This document shows positions 16,101 through 23,717 of a DNA stretch of 64,000 nucleotides, piece after piece (within the stretch, counting starts at the first letter, position 1; each line of letters opens with the position of its first letter). The stretch comes from CAHJXF01 sp038240015. GTDB lineage: Bacteria > Pseudomonadota > Gammaproteobacteria > Burkholderiales > Burkholderiaceae_D. The notes under the pieces are model-generated. The model was not told where the DNA came from, searched no databases, and saw nothing but the letters and a program-made list of their open reading frames with translations. The stretch spans positions 32,109-96,108 of the forward strand of contig JBBSEF010000005.1 of NCBI GenBank assembly GCA_038240015.1, in the 5' to 3' direction. The translations under genes were made by a program, and so were the position numbers.

Positions 16101-17231
16101 TTGAACGCGACCGATCCGACGACCATCAATGTCACGCGCAAGCTGATGATGGACTGGGGTTTCAAAGCCCAGCGCGCGGCCGTCGAGTTCTTCAAGCTGG
16201 CCGGCAGGAAGCAGACCGCGCATCCGCCCGCGACTCATGGGAAGACGCCGGTCCGCGAGCAGGTGATCCACTTCATGAACAAGAAGATGCCGGGCAACCT
16301 CCCCAAGAAAACGGCGCGCGCCCTGCTCGACATCGAGGACTCGAAGTTCGTGCCCATCATTCGCGACCCGGTGCGTGCGAATGCGGACAGCGAAGCGGTG
16401 TTTTATTTCCCGGGATGCGGGTCGGAACGGTTGTTCTCGCAGGTCGGCCTGGCGACCCAGGCGATGCTGTGGCACGTCGGCGTGCAGACGGTGTTACCAC
16501 CTGGTTACTTGTGCTGCGGCTACCCGCAGCGCGGCAACGGCGACTTCGACAAAGCGGAAAAAATCATCACCGACAACCGCGTGCTGTTTCATCGCATGGC
16601 CAACACGCTCAACTACCTCGACATCAAGACCGTCGTGGTCAGTTGCGGGACGTGCTACGACCAGCTCGCGGGCTATCAATTCGACCAGATCTTCCCGGGC
16701 TGCCGCCTGATCGACATCCACGAGTTCCTGATGGAGAAGGGCGTGAAACTGGAAAGCGTGACGGGGACGCGGTACATGTATCACGACCCCTGCCACACGC
16801 CGATGAAGCAATACGACCCGCTGAAGGTTGTCAATACGCTGATCGCGAGCGACCTCAACGGCAAGGTCGAGAAGAACGATCGCTGCTGCGGCGAGTCGGG
16901 AACGCTCGCGATCACGCGGCCCGACATCTCGACGCAGGTGCGCTTTCGCAAGGAAGAGGAAATGCGCAAGGGCTTGGCAAAGATCCGTGCGGCTGCGATG
17001 CCGGTCGATCTGTCGGCGGTTTCTTCAACGCGTCCTTCGTCCGCCTCGCCCGTGAAAATTCTCACCTCGTGCCCGTCGTGCCTGCAGGGCCTGTCGCGTT
17101 TCACCGATGACGTCGGGGTCGAAGCGGACTACATCGTCGTCGAGATCGCGAAGCATCTGCTCGGAGAAGACTGGATGCCCGACTATGTGCGTCGCGCGAA
17201 CGCCGGCGGCATCGAGCGCGTACTGGTCTGA
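13188..17231 (+). CDS. DUF3683-type FAD-linked oxidase / [4Fe-4S] CCG-domain fusion oxidoreductase
   Basis: 1347-aa fusion resembling GlcD plus GlcF or a type II D-lactate dehydrogenase. Order: an N-terminal DUF3683 region (about 1-170); a PCMH FAD-binding domain with IPRGGGTGYTGGAIPL near residue 220; an FAD-oxidase C-terminal domain with HMHAGDGNVHTNIPV near 740; two [4Fe-4S] motifs, CLRCGKCKPVC near 863 and CTVCHKCLAPC near 925; and two CCG domains with CCGYPQRGNGD near 1108 and CCGESGTLA near 1232. It probably oxidises a 2-hydroxyacid such as D-lactate or glycolate and passes electrons to the quinone pool; the substrate is not known. I set the start at ATG 13188 (MNAPLFPRL). A Ser-rich tract lies near residues 488-498. 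Confidence 0.88.
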   Translation: MNAPLFPRLSASTPLAEAPPRLREIPYNYTSFSDREIVMRLLGASAWDDLNELRTERRTGRSARMLYEVLGDIWVVQRNPYLQDDLLDNPKRRAALIEALHHRLSEVDKRRKSSGAAQDADAHADRDAKVGHLLDAARKAVGRFEADFRDTWDLRKLTARKLARVTARDNIKFDGLSRVSHVTDATDWRVEYPFVVLTPDTEEEMAAVVATCIELGLTIIPRGGGTGYTGGAIPLTPRAAVINTEKLEGLGAVEMRALPGHDRPVATIWSGAGVVTKRVADAAEASGHVFAVDPTSAEASCIGGNVAMNAGGKKAVLWGTALDNLLSWRMVDCDGNWLEVERLDHNLGKIHDAPVATFEVRKFEPDGKTPISIETLAIEGKRFRKEGLGKDVTDKFLAGLPGVQKEGCDGLITSARWILHKMPAHTRTVCLEFFGQAREAIPSIVEIKDFMDAEARAGRAVLAGLEHLDERYLRAVGYATKSKRGAETASALSSGSSSSSYPKMALFGDIVGDDADEVARAASEVVRMANGRNGEGFVAVSAEARKKFWLDRARTAAIARHTNAFKINEDVVIPLARMGEYTDAIERINIELSIDNKLELLAALDRYFAHDLGAIALGKTDDAEVDRLSRDELMGNRVEQARELIADVRARWQYLRAHMDVSLDEAREALAANRIVIDRNDVRVFDLLQDRSIRVSWKREVRALLRQLFNGAAFAPVLAGAEAVHKRVLRGRVFIALHMHAGDGNVHTNIPVNSDDYAMLATANAAVARIMQIARDLDGVISGEHGIGITKLEYLTDDETADFRAYKQKVDPQGHFNQGKLQALPAVPSDLRNAYTPSFGLMGAESLIMQQSDIGAISDSIKDCLRCGKCKPVCATHVPRANLLYSPRNKILATSLLIEAFLYEEQTRRGISIKHWEEFTDVADHCTVCHKCLAPCPVDIDFGDVSMNMRNLLRRMGQKKFNPGTAAAMFFLNATDPTTINVTRKLMMDWGFKAQRAAVEFFKLAGRKQTAHPPATHGKTPVREQVIHFMNKKMPGNLPKKTARALLDIEDSKFVPIIRDPVRANADSEAVFYFPGCGSERLFSQVGLATQAMLWHVGVQTVLPPGYLCCGYPQRGNGDFDKAEKIITDNRVLFHRMANTLNYLDIKTVVVSCGTCYDQLAGYQFDQIFPGCRLIDIHEFLMEKGVKLESVTGTRYMYHDPCHTPMKQYDPLKVVNTLIASDLNGKVEKNDRCCGESGTLAITRPDISTQVRFRKEEEMRKGLAKIRAAAMPVDLSAVSSTRPSSASPVKILTSCPSCLQGLSRFTDDVGVEADYIVVEIAKHLLGEDWMPDYVRRANAGGIERVLV

Positions 17232-17342
17232 AAGAACCCACGATCCGCGACCAGCGTGCAACCATGACTGCCGAACGGCATCTCCGAAGGCCGCGCGTCG
17301 AATGCACAATACGCATTTCGTCCTTGGCCGGTCCCAGTCCCC

Positions 17343-19199
17343 ATGCTTCGATTCTCACGTAGCGACGACGCGCCTGCGGAGAAAAGGCCACACATCGTCG
17401 ACGGACCAGGCGCCAAGACGTGGCTTGCGGCGATGGCGCAGCCCGGAAGCGTGGCCAGCCTGCTCGAAATTGCAGAAGTGCTCAACGCGCTTGGCGCGCG
17501 CGGCGAGGAGAACGACGCGCCGGTTCTGCCTGCGCACCGCAAATTTGCGATCGTCGAGCGGATTCGCGGCGTGCTCGCCCACGTACTCGTCGAGCGCACG
17601 CGCGAAGATCCCTGCGCGGCGTTGCCGCTTGCCGATGAATTCAGCCTCAGGTTCTGGCCGGCCATCGATGCGGCCGCTGCGCTGCGCGATGTCTATGCGT
17701 GGCTGGTTTCGCAACTACCCGAGACAGCCGAGGCCGTCGCTTCGCGGACGCCGACCGAGGTGTCGCCCGAGTCGGCCATCCCTGTCATCGCCGTCGTGTC
17801 GATCTCGCGAGTCGACGCCCTGCAGCGCGCACTCGACGTCAACGCGCAGGCCATGCTCGCGATCCAGCGGGCACGCTGGCCCGTCCCCGCGTCGATGTGG
17901 GAGCGTCATTGCACGCTCGGCCAACTGGTCCGCGACCTCGATTGTCAGGACACCGAAGTCGCCGACGCGCTGCGCGCGAGCGTGACGCGAACCTGCCGCG
18001 CGGCGTTCGTGTTGCCGATCATGGTCGCATTGGCCGACCCGGCTTCGCGAAGCGCGGTCGAGTTCGACGTGATTCGCATGGCCGCGCAGCGCTGGTCGCG
18101 CAAGGTGGGCTTTCGCATCGAGCGGCGCATGGGGGTCAACGCGGACGCGGCCAACACACCCGTCAGGCCGATTCCCAATCCCGGTCCGAGCGTGACGCTC
18201 GGGGCGTTTACGCTGCGCTTCGATACGCAAAGCGCAATCCTGTCGATCGACAAACGCCTCGAGGCACTGGCCGAAGGCCGGATGCCGCGCGAAGCCGGCA
18301 TCGGCGACAGCTTGCGCCCGCAGGCGGCGCGCGAACTTCTGCAGTCGCTGCGCCTGCGCTGGGGAGCGGTCTCGCCGTCGGATATCGCTGCGCCTGATCG
18401 CGCATGGCGAAGCGCCGCGATCGATACCCAGCTTCTCGCCGTGGTCGGCATGCCGGGCCGTGAACCGGCGTTACGTGAAACCGATCTGCGAACCTCTTCG
18501 CAATTCGGCAAGGAACATCACACCTACGCCTATCAACGCATGAAGCAGGGTGGCATCACCAGGCCGCGCGAGGCAATCGAGAGCGATCGAATCGAGCACC
18601 TGTTGGCATCCGCCGAAACATGGACCCTCGACGCCGAAGCGGCCGACGCGATTCGTTGCGTACGCAGGCATGCGCGCCCGCCGATTGGCCTGCATCGTCT
18701 GATCGGACTCAAGCTCGGCGGACACGATCACGCGACCCCCTTTCTGTTGGGCTGGGTGGAGGCGATGCAGGGAACGACTTCCGAAGACGACGACCGTCGC
18801 ATCCGGCATACCAGCGCGCATAGCGTCAGAGTGCGACTTGCGCCCGGGCTGCCGCAAGTCGTGCGCGCGTCGATCGATGAAGCCGAACTCGAGTGCGCGT
18901 TTCTGCTCGCGCCCGGCGGCAATGGACTGCCTGGCTCGCGCACTCCGCACATCAGCTCGTTCGTCCCGCTTAACAGCGACAGCGGACTGCAGCCGAACCT
19001 GATGCACCGTCAGGACGGCGATGGCTGGCAAGCGGTGCGCGCATCGCCGCGCGAGTACGGACTGGTGCTGCCGCTTGCGACCTTTCGTCCGCTTCGCCTG
19101 GTCCGCGCGGTACGAGAGGGCGCGCTGGCGGTCCTGCGTCTCGAGGAGCTGATGATGCGCGGCGCGGACTTCGACCTGGTGCGATTCACGCCGCTATAG
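17343..19199 (+). CDS. Conserved hypothetical protein, 618 aa
   Basis: I do not recognise a named domain. The N-terminus (MLRFSRSDD, then a helical region ending in VASLLEIAEVLNALGARG) is similar in layout to uncharacterised 550-650 aa proteins I recall from Burkholderiales. The protein is soluble, without signal peptide or membrane segments, helical in the first half and probably beta-rich at the C-terminus (VLPLATFRPLRLVRAVREGA, then LRLEELMMRGADFDLV). That end faintly resembles a PilZ-like barrel but lacks a clear RxxxR motif. It follows the FAD/Fe-S gene by 111 bases on the same strand and converges on phoR. Confidence 0.7.
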   Translation: MLRFSRSDDAPAEKRPHIVDGPGAKTWLAAMAQPGSVASLLEIAEVLNALGARGEENDAPVLPAHRKFAIVERIRGVLAHVLVERTREDPCAALPLADEFSLRFWPAIDAAAALRDVYAWLVSQLPETAEAVASRTPTEVSPESAIPVIAVVSISRVDALQRALDVNAQAMLAIQRARWPVPASMWERHCTLGQLVRDLDCQDTEVADALRASVTRTCRAAFVLPIMVALADPASRSAVEFDVIRMAAQRWSRKVGFRIERRMGVNADAANTPVRPIPNPGPSVTLGAFTLRFDTQSAILSIDKRLEALAEGRMPREAGIGDSLRPQAARELLQSLRLRWGAVSPSDIAAPDRAWRSAAIDTQLLAVVGMPGREPALRETDLRTSSQFGKEHHTYAYQRMKQGGITRPREAIESDRIEHLLASAETWTLDAEAADAIRCVRRHARPPIGLHRLIGLKLGGHDHATPFLLGWVEAMQGTTSEDDDRRIRHTSAHSVRVRLAPGLPQVVRASIDEAELECAFLLAPGGNGLPGSRTPHISSFVPLNSDSGLQPNLMHRQDGDGWQAVRASPREYGLVLPLATFRPLRLVRAVREGALAVLRLEELMMRGADFDLVRFTPL

Positions 19200-19265
19200 C
19201 CGCAGAGCGCGAGTTGTTGCGTGAGCGAGTCGCGTACGCGAATCGCGTACATGAGTTGCGCGGAA

Positions 19266-20642
19266 CTAGGCGGTCGCCGCCGCCTCGTCGATAGCGCGCA
19301 CTCGACGGTCGTCAGGACCTTCATCCGCGTGCGTCCTGACGATGCGCCGCGCGGGCAAGCTGGCCGTGAACGCGCTTCCTTTGCCGACCTCGCTTGCAAT
19401 CGACAGCGTTCCCTGATGGCGCGTCAACACGTGCTTGACGATCGCGAGGCCGAGGCCGGTGCCGCCCGATTGCCGCGAACGTCCGCGATCGACGCGATAG
19501 AAACGCTCGGTGAGCCGCGGCAGGTGGGGCGCCGGAATGCCGATGCCCGTGTCGGTGACCGTGTAGTCCGCGCCCCCCGCGTTGCCGTGATCGCTCGCGC
19601 GCCATTGCACGACGATGCGGCCCCCGTCGGGCGTATAGCGGATCGCATTGGTCACTAGGTTGGTGAATGCGCTTGCCAGTTCGAGTTCCGACCCGAGCAT
19701 CGCGAAGTCGCGATCGATCTCGAACACGATGTCGTGCCTGCCGCCCGAGAGCTGACGTGCGGTTTCTTCGATGCGCGCGAACAGACTGGCCGCGTCGATG
19801 AAGTCTTCGCTGGGCGCGCTGTTGGCTTCGAGCGCGGAAAGGGTGAGCAGGTCATCGACCAGTCGCTGCATGCGCTCGGCCTCTTCGCGCATCAAGGCCA
19901 GATAGTCGCTCTGTTGTTTGGGTGACAACGCGGCCTCGCTGATCGTTTCGAGAAAGCCTGACAACACCGTGAGCGGTGTCTTGAGTTCATGCGAGACGTT
20001 GGCGACGAAATCGCGACGCATCGTCTCCAGTTTTTCGAAACGCGAGATATCGCGCGACAGGATCAACTTCTGCGCATCGCCATACGCGACCAGTTGCAGC
20101 GAGAGCACGCGCTCGGCGCTGTGAGTGGCATGACGCAGGCGCAACTGGACCGGGCGATCCCACTCGCCATGCGACAGATAGCTCAGAAAATCCGGCGCCC
20201 TGACGAGGTTGGCGATGTATTGGCCCACGTCTTTCGATAGCTTGAGGTTGAGGTGCTCTTCGGCCTGCGCATTGCACCAGACGATCTGATTTTGAGCGTT
20301 GAGCGTGACCACGCCGTCGGGCAAGGCCTGCGCCGCGCCGCGAAAACTCACCAGCGCCTGGGTCAGGGCCGCGCGCTCCCGTTGCGCGGCGCGTCCCCGG
20401 TGATAGAGCTGCGCGTAGAGCTCTTCCCACGCGCCTGACGAACGCGGCAACGTCGCGCCCTGCTCCTGGCGAGACCATCGCCACAGATTGCGCAGATGAA
20501 TGGCGTCGCGCAGATACCGCAAGGTGAACGTCGTCGCGGCGAATGCGAAGGCAGTCGTCCAGTCGGAGAGGACGCGCACGATCAGCGTCACGAGTGCAAC
20601 CGCGCCGAGGAAGAACAGGGTTCGTACCCAGACTGCATTCAT
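19266..20642 (-). CDS. phoR: Phosphate regulon sensor histidine kinase PhoR
   Basis: 458-aa inner-membrane kinase that phosphorylates PhoB under phosphate limitation. Two transmembrane helices at about 8-23 and 30-43 bracket almost no periplasmic loop, as usual for PhoR. A PAS domain follows (about 100-200, LPDGVVTLNAQNQIVWCNAQ). The HisKA box VSHELKTPLTVLSGFLE has the phospho-accepting H218. The HATPase domain shows NLVTNAIRYT, DTGIGIP and GGTGLGLAI. The start ATG 20642 (MNAVWVRTLF) fits the family. It is downstream of phoB in the same operon. Confidence 0.93.
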   Translation of the reverse strand: MNAVWVRTLFFLGAVALVTLIVRVLSDWTTAFAFAATTFTLRYLRDAIHLRNLWRWSRQEQGATLPRSSGAWEELYAQLYHRGRAAQRERAALTQALVSFRGAAQALPDGVVTLNAQNQIVWCNAQAEEHLNLKLSKDVGQYIANLVRAPDFLSYLSHGEWDRPVQLRLRHATHSAERVLSLQLVAYGDAQKLILSRDISRFEKLETMRRDFVANVSHELKTPLTVLSGFLETISEAALSPKQQSDYLALMREEAERMQRLVDDLLTLSALEANSAPSEDFIDAASLFARIEETARQLSGGRHDIVFEIDRDFAMLGSELELASAFTNLVTNAIRYTPDGGRIVVQWRASDHGNAGGADYTVTDTGIGIPAPHLPRLTERFYRVDRGRSRQSGGTGLGLAIVKHVLTRHQGTLSIASEVGKGSAFTASLPARRIVRTHADEGPDDRRVRAIDEAAATA

Positions 20643-20721
20643 GGGGTCATGCGCATGGCGCGAGGTCCGCTGAAACCGCGGCGGTTACGACGGCGGCCGC
20701 GCGACGATGACTAACGTGAAC

Positions 20722-20738
20722 GCGCGATCTTATCGCGC
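20722..20738 (-). other. Intercistronic hairpin between phoB and phoR
   Basis: GCGCGAT and ATCGCGC form a perfect 7-bp stem around a 3-base loop in the 143-base gap between phoB and phoR. There is no T run after it on the minus strand, so it is more likely an RNA processing or stability element, or a weak attenuator, than a full terminator. Confidence 0.4.
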
Positions 20739-20785
20739 CGCCAAAATGCCGCCCGAGCGCCGCCCAAGCGCCGCGACCAGAGAGC

Positions 20786-21508
20786 TTACGCCGCCGCCGC
20801 GCGCTGCTCGACGATCGAGAATCGATAGCCGCTGCCGCGCACCGTCTCGACCAGATGATCGTGACCGCAAGGCGACAGCGCATTGCGCAGGCGGCGGATG
20901 TGGACGTCGACGGTGCGTTCCTCGAGAAAGACGTGGTCGCCCCACACCTGATCGAGTAATTGGGCACGCGAATACACGCGCTCCGGATGGGTCATGAAGA
21001 AATGCAGCAGCCGGAATTCAGTCGGCCCGATCTCGAGTGTGCGGCGCGCGCCGCCGGGCTGGCCACCGGTCAGACGATGGGTTGCGGGATCGAGTTGCAG
21101 GCCGCCGATGTCGACGACGTCGTCGGTCAACTGCGGCGCGCGCCGACGCAGCACGGCCTTGATGCGCGCCATCAACTCCTTCGGCGAGAAAGGCTTGGTC
21201 ACGTAATCGTCGGCGCCCGCCTCGAGGCCGTCGACCTTGTCGGTTTCGTTGGATCGCGCCGTCAGCATGATGATCGGCACGTCGCGCGTGCGTTCGTCGG
21301 CGCGCAGCTTTCTGGCGAAGTGAACGCCCGACATGCCGGGGAGCATCCAGTCCAGAAGGATCAGGTCGGGCAACTCGGCGCGAACCAGCGTAGTCGCCTG
21401 ATCGGCATCGGACGCGCGCAGCACCTTGTGTCCGGCGAAAGACAAGTTGACCGCGATCAACTCCTGGATGGCGGGTTCATCTTCGACGACGAGTATGGTG
21501 CTGGGCAT
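20786..21508 (-). CDS. phoB: Phosphate regulon response regulator PhoB
   Basis: 240-aa OmpR-family regulator that activates the Pho regulon. The receiver domain has the acidic pocket (VVEDE), the phospho-acceptor D53 in ILLDWMLPGMSG, the switch Thr in IMLTAR and the conserved Lys in VTKPFSPKEL. The C-terminal winged helix ends ERTVDVHIRRLRNAL and VRGSGYRFS, typical of PhoB. It is the first gene of phoB-phoR; a Pho box lies just upstream, indicating autoregulation. No pst, phoU or ppk genes appear beside it in this window. Confidence 0.95.
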   Translation of the reverse strand: MPSTILVVEDEPAIQELIAVNLSFAGHKVLRASDADQATTLVRAELPDLILLDWMLPGMSGVHFARKLRADERTRDVPIIMLTARSNETDKVDGLEAGADDYVTKPFSPKELMARIKAVLRRRAPQLTDDVVDIGGLQLDPATHRLTGGQPGGARRTLEIGPTEFRLLHFFMTHPERVYSRAQLLDQVWGDHVFLEERTVDVHIRRLRNALSPCGHDHLVETVRGSGYRFSIVEQRAAAA

Positions 21509-21538
21509 CCGCTGGCCTCAAGAAAGTGCAAAGCGTCG

Positions 21539-21572
21539 ACAATAAGACGATTCTATGACGCGAACATGACAC
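21539..21572 (-). promoter_or_regulatory. Pho box and -10 of the phoB promoter
   Basis: On the minus strand GTGTCAT-GTTC-GCGTCAT (21555-21572) has the 7-4-7 direct-repeat layout of PhoB sites (consensus CTGTCAT repeats). Ten bases further on is TATTGT (21539-21544) as a -10 box. The second repeat thus overlaps the -35 position, as in PhoB-activated promoters. The phoB ATG follows 31 bases later. Confidence 0.65.
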
Positions 21573-21621
21573 GCGCTGCATCGCGTGGGCGGGCCATCCG
21601 TTGCGCTAAACTCGGCGCCCT

Positions 21622-22065
21622 ATGGCTTCCAGCAGCGTGGTCGACCCGCCGACCGAGATCATCGTTCATCAACAATCGAGACGGCTCGAGGTCGCTTTTG
21701 GCGAGACCGAGCGCCATGTGCTCGAATTCGAATTCCTGCGCGTGCATTCTCCGTCGGCCGCAGTGCGCGGGCATGGTCCGGGGCAAGAGGTTCTTCAGAC
21801 CGGCAAGCGCAACGTGACCGTCACCGCGGTCGAGCCGGTCGGACACTACGCGATCAAGCCGGTGTTCTCCGACGGACACGAGAGCGGTATCTACACATGG
21901 GAATATCTGCGCGAGCTCGGGCGCAATCACGACGCGCTGTGGGCGGCATACCTCGAGCGGCTCGCAGAAGCGGGCGCGAGCCGAGACCTGCCCGGTGCGA
22001 GTGCCGAGGCGTCTCTAACCGATGGGCCGATGAAGAGCGTTGAAGCGCGTCGCGGCCCGCGCTGA
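21622..22065 (+). CDS. DUF971 (GBBH-like N-terminal domain) protein
   Basis: 147-aa protein whose core (about 10-115) matches DUF971, the small domain also found at the N-terminus of gamma-butyrobetaine hydroxylase: TEIIVHQQSRRLEVAFGET, then SDGHESGIYTWEYLRELG. Function is not established; such genes commonly precede ubiE in betaproteobacteria, suggesting a link to ubiquinone or iron-sulfur metabolism. A TAAACT box ends 9 bases before the ATG, so the leader would be very short. ubiE begins 16 bases after its stop, so the two are almost certainly co-transcribed. Confidence 0.82.
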   Translation: MASSSVVDPPTEIIVHQQSRRLEVAFGETERHVLEFEFLRVHSPSAAVRGHGPGQEVLQTGKRNVTVTAVEPVGHYAIKPVFSDGHESGIYTWEYLRELGRNHDALWAAYLERLAEAGASRDLPGASAEASLTDGPMKSVEARRGPR

Positions 22066-22081
22066 GTTCGTCAAAATTTCC

Positions 22082-22879
22082 ATGACGATCGCTCACACGA
22101 CACCTCCGGACTCAGCGCATTCGTTCGCGGCGGACGATGCCGCGCCCTTGAGCCAGACGCATTTCGGTTTCGAAACCGTGCCTGAAGAGGTGAAGGCCGA
22201 GCGCGTGGCCGACGTCTTCGACTCGGTCGCGCGCAAGTACGACGTGATGAACGACGTGATGTCGGGCGGCCTCCATCGTGTCTGGAAGGCGTTCACGATC
22301 GGACGCGCCGCGGTGCGCGCCGGCGCGAAGGTACTCGACATCGCCGGCGGTACCGGCGACCTCGCGCGCGCGCTGGCCAAGCGCGCGGGACCCACCGGGG
22401 AAGTCTGGCTGACCGACATCAACGAGGCGATGCTCTCGATCGGACGCGACCGCATGATCGACTCGGGCTTGATGCTGCCGGTCGCGCTCGCCGACGCGGA
22501 GCAGCTGCCTTTTCCCGATCGGACCTTCGATGTCGTGACGGTAGCCTTCGGACTGCGCAACATGACGCACAAGGACCGCGCGTTGCTCGAGATGCATCGC
22601 GTGCTTCGCCCCGGCGGCAAGCTGCTGGTCCTCGAGTTCTCCAAAGTCTGGAAGCCGCTCGCGCCGCTCTACGATTCCTATTCGCTGAAGGTTCTGCCGT
22701 GGCTGGGACTACGGATTGCCGACGATGCGGACAGCTATCGCTATCTCGCCGAGTCGATCCGCATGCACCCCGATCAGGCGACGCTCGCACAGATGTTGCG
22801 AACCGCGGGATTCGCCCGCGTGCAAGTCTTCAACCTCACCGCAGGCGTGGTCGCGTTGCATGAAGGCGTGAAATTCTGA
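22082..22879 (+). CDS. ubiE: Bifunctional ubiquinone/menaquinone C-methyltransferase UbiE
   Basis: SAM-dependent methyltransferase for the C-methylation of the demethylated benzoquinol (or naphthoquinol) ring. 265 aa. The SAM motif VLDIAGGTGDLA and the UbiE signatures DVMNDVMSGGLHRVWK (near the N-terminus), VAFGLRNMTHKD and ALLEMHRVLRPGGKLLVLEF are all present. The C-terminus ends NLTAGVVALHEGVKF, close to the family end. ATG 22082 is preferred to the upstream in-frame ATG at 22040, which would overlap the DUF971 gene. Second gene of the DUF971-ubiE-ubiJ-ubiB series. Confidence 0.95.
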   Translation: MTIAHTTPPDSAHSFAADDAAPLSQTHFGFETVPEEVKAERVADVFDSVARKYDVMNDVMSGGLHRVWKAFTIGRAAVRAGAKVLDIAGGTGDLARALAKRAGPTGEVWLTDINEAMLSIGRDRMIDSGLMLPVALADAEQLPFPDRTFDVVTVAFGLRNMTHKDRALLEMHRVLRPGGKLLVLEFSKVWKPLAPLYDSYSLKVLPWLGLRIADDADSYRYLAESIRMHPDQATLAQMLRTAGFARVQVFNLTAGVVALHEGVKF

Positions 22880-22903
22880 CCGCTCCGCTCGATCGCGCTT
22901 TGC

Positions 22904-22909
22904 TATCCT
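22904..22909 (+). promoter_or_regulatory. -10-like box placed for a leaderless ubiJ transcript
   Basis: TATCCT is followed by 7 bases and then the ubiJ ATG at 22917. There is no purine-rich ribosome binding site between. If used, transcription would begin at or beside the A of the start codon. Confidence 0.35.
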
Positions 22910-22916
22910 CAGCCCG

Positions 22917-23645
22917 ATGAATCCACAGTTCTCGCTCCCGCCGTTGCCGCTCTTGCCCAATCCGCTCGATGCCTTGCCGGCGGCGATCAATCACTTGCTT
23001 GCAGCTGAGCCCTGGGGCCGCGCGCAACTCGCGCCGCATGTGAACAAGACGCTGCATGTGGTCGTGCAGCCCTTCACGATCAAGCTGTCGATTGCGCCCG
23101 ACGGCAGCGTGGCGCGCGCGACCGCGAGTGCGCTACCCGACACGACGGTGACATTGCCGTCCTCCGCGGTCGCGCGACTGCTGACCGGCGCTGGGCGCGG
23201 TAACGACCGGGGTGGCGACGGCGGCAACGACCGCGGCAACGACAACCTGCTGATGCGCGACATGCGGCTCGACGGTGATGCGGATTTCGCGCACGCGGTC
23301 TCGATGCTCGCGCGCCACTTGCGCTGGGACGTCGAAGAAGATCTGTCGAAGCTCGTCGGCGATGCGGCCGCGCACCGCATGGTTGCGACGGCGCGTTCGG
23401 TCAACAACGAAATAAGGCGAACCCACGAGAAGGCCGCAGCGGGAATCACCGAGTACCTGCTCGAAGAAAATCCCCAACTGGTGCGACCGCGCGCGGTGCA
23501 CCTCTTGGCCGACGGCGTGCGCAAGCTGCGCGACGACATCGCGCGTCTTGAGAAGCGTGTTGATCGGTTGACCCGTCAGCCGATCATGGGAGTGGCGGGC
23601 GGGCCTGCGGAGCGACCGAAGTCGAGTACCGGCTCACGTGCCTGA
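22917..23645 (+). CDS. ubiJ: Ubiquinone biosynthesis accessory factor UbiJ (SCP2 domain)
   Basis: 242-aa protein with an N-terminal SCP2-like lipid-binding domain (about 20-130) and a C-terminal helical tail with a coiled-coil stretch (DGVRKLRDDIARLEKRVDRL). UbiJ is thought to bind isoprenoid quinone intermediates and hold the Ubi enzyme complex together with UbiK. The SCP2 domain is interrupted near residues 96-113 by a Gly/Asn/Asp/Arg tract (GRGNDRGGDGGNDRGNDN) that looks like a local repeat expansion. Position between ubiE and ubiB supports the assignment. Confidence 0.82.
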   Translation: MNPQFSLPPLPLLPNPLDALPAAINHLLAAEPWGRAQLAPHVNKTLHVVVQPFTIKLSIAPDGSVARATASALPDTTVTLPSSAVARLLTGAGRGNDRGGDGGNDRGNDNLLMRDMRLDGDADFAHAVSMLARHLRWDVEEDLSKLVGDAAAHRMVATARSVNNEIRRTHEKAAAGITEYLLEENPQLVRPRAVHLLADGVRKLRDDIARLEKRVDRLTRQPIMGVAGGPAERPKSSTGSRA

Positions 23646-23717
23646 GCGCGATGCGGCGCTTCGCGGGTCCGACTCGATGACGATGCCGCGCGCGCTTCGC
23701 GTACGGGAACCAGACTG

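Noticed and set aside
14673..16475. A 600-codon frame antisense to the FAD/Fe-S oxidoreductase
   Set aside because: Composition is that of a GC-rich antisense shadow, rich in Arg and His with no motif; the sense strand encodes conserved Fe-S and CCG motifs throughout.
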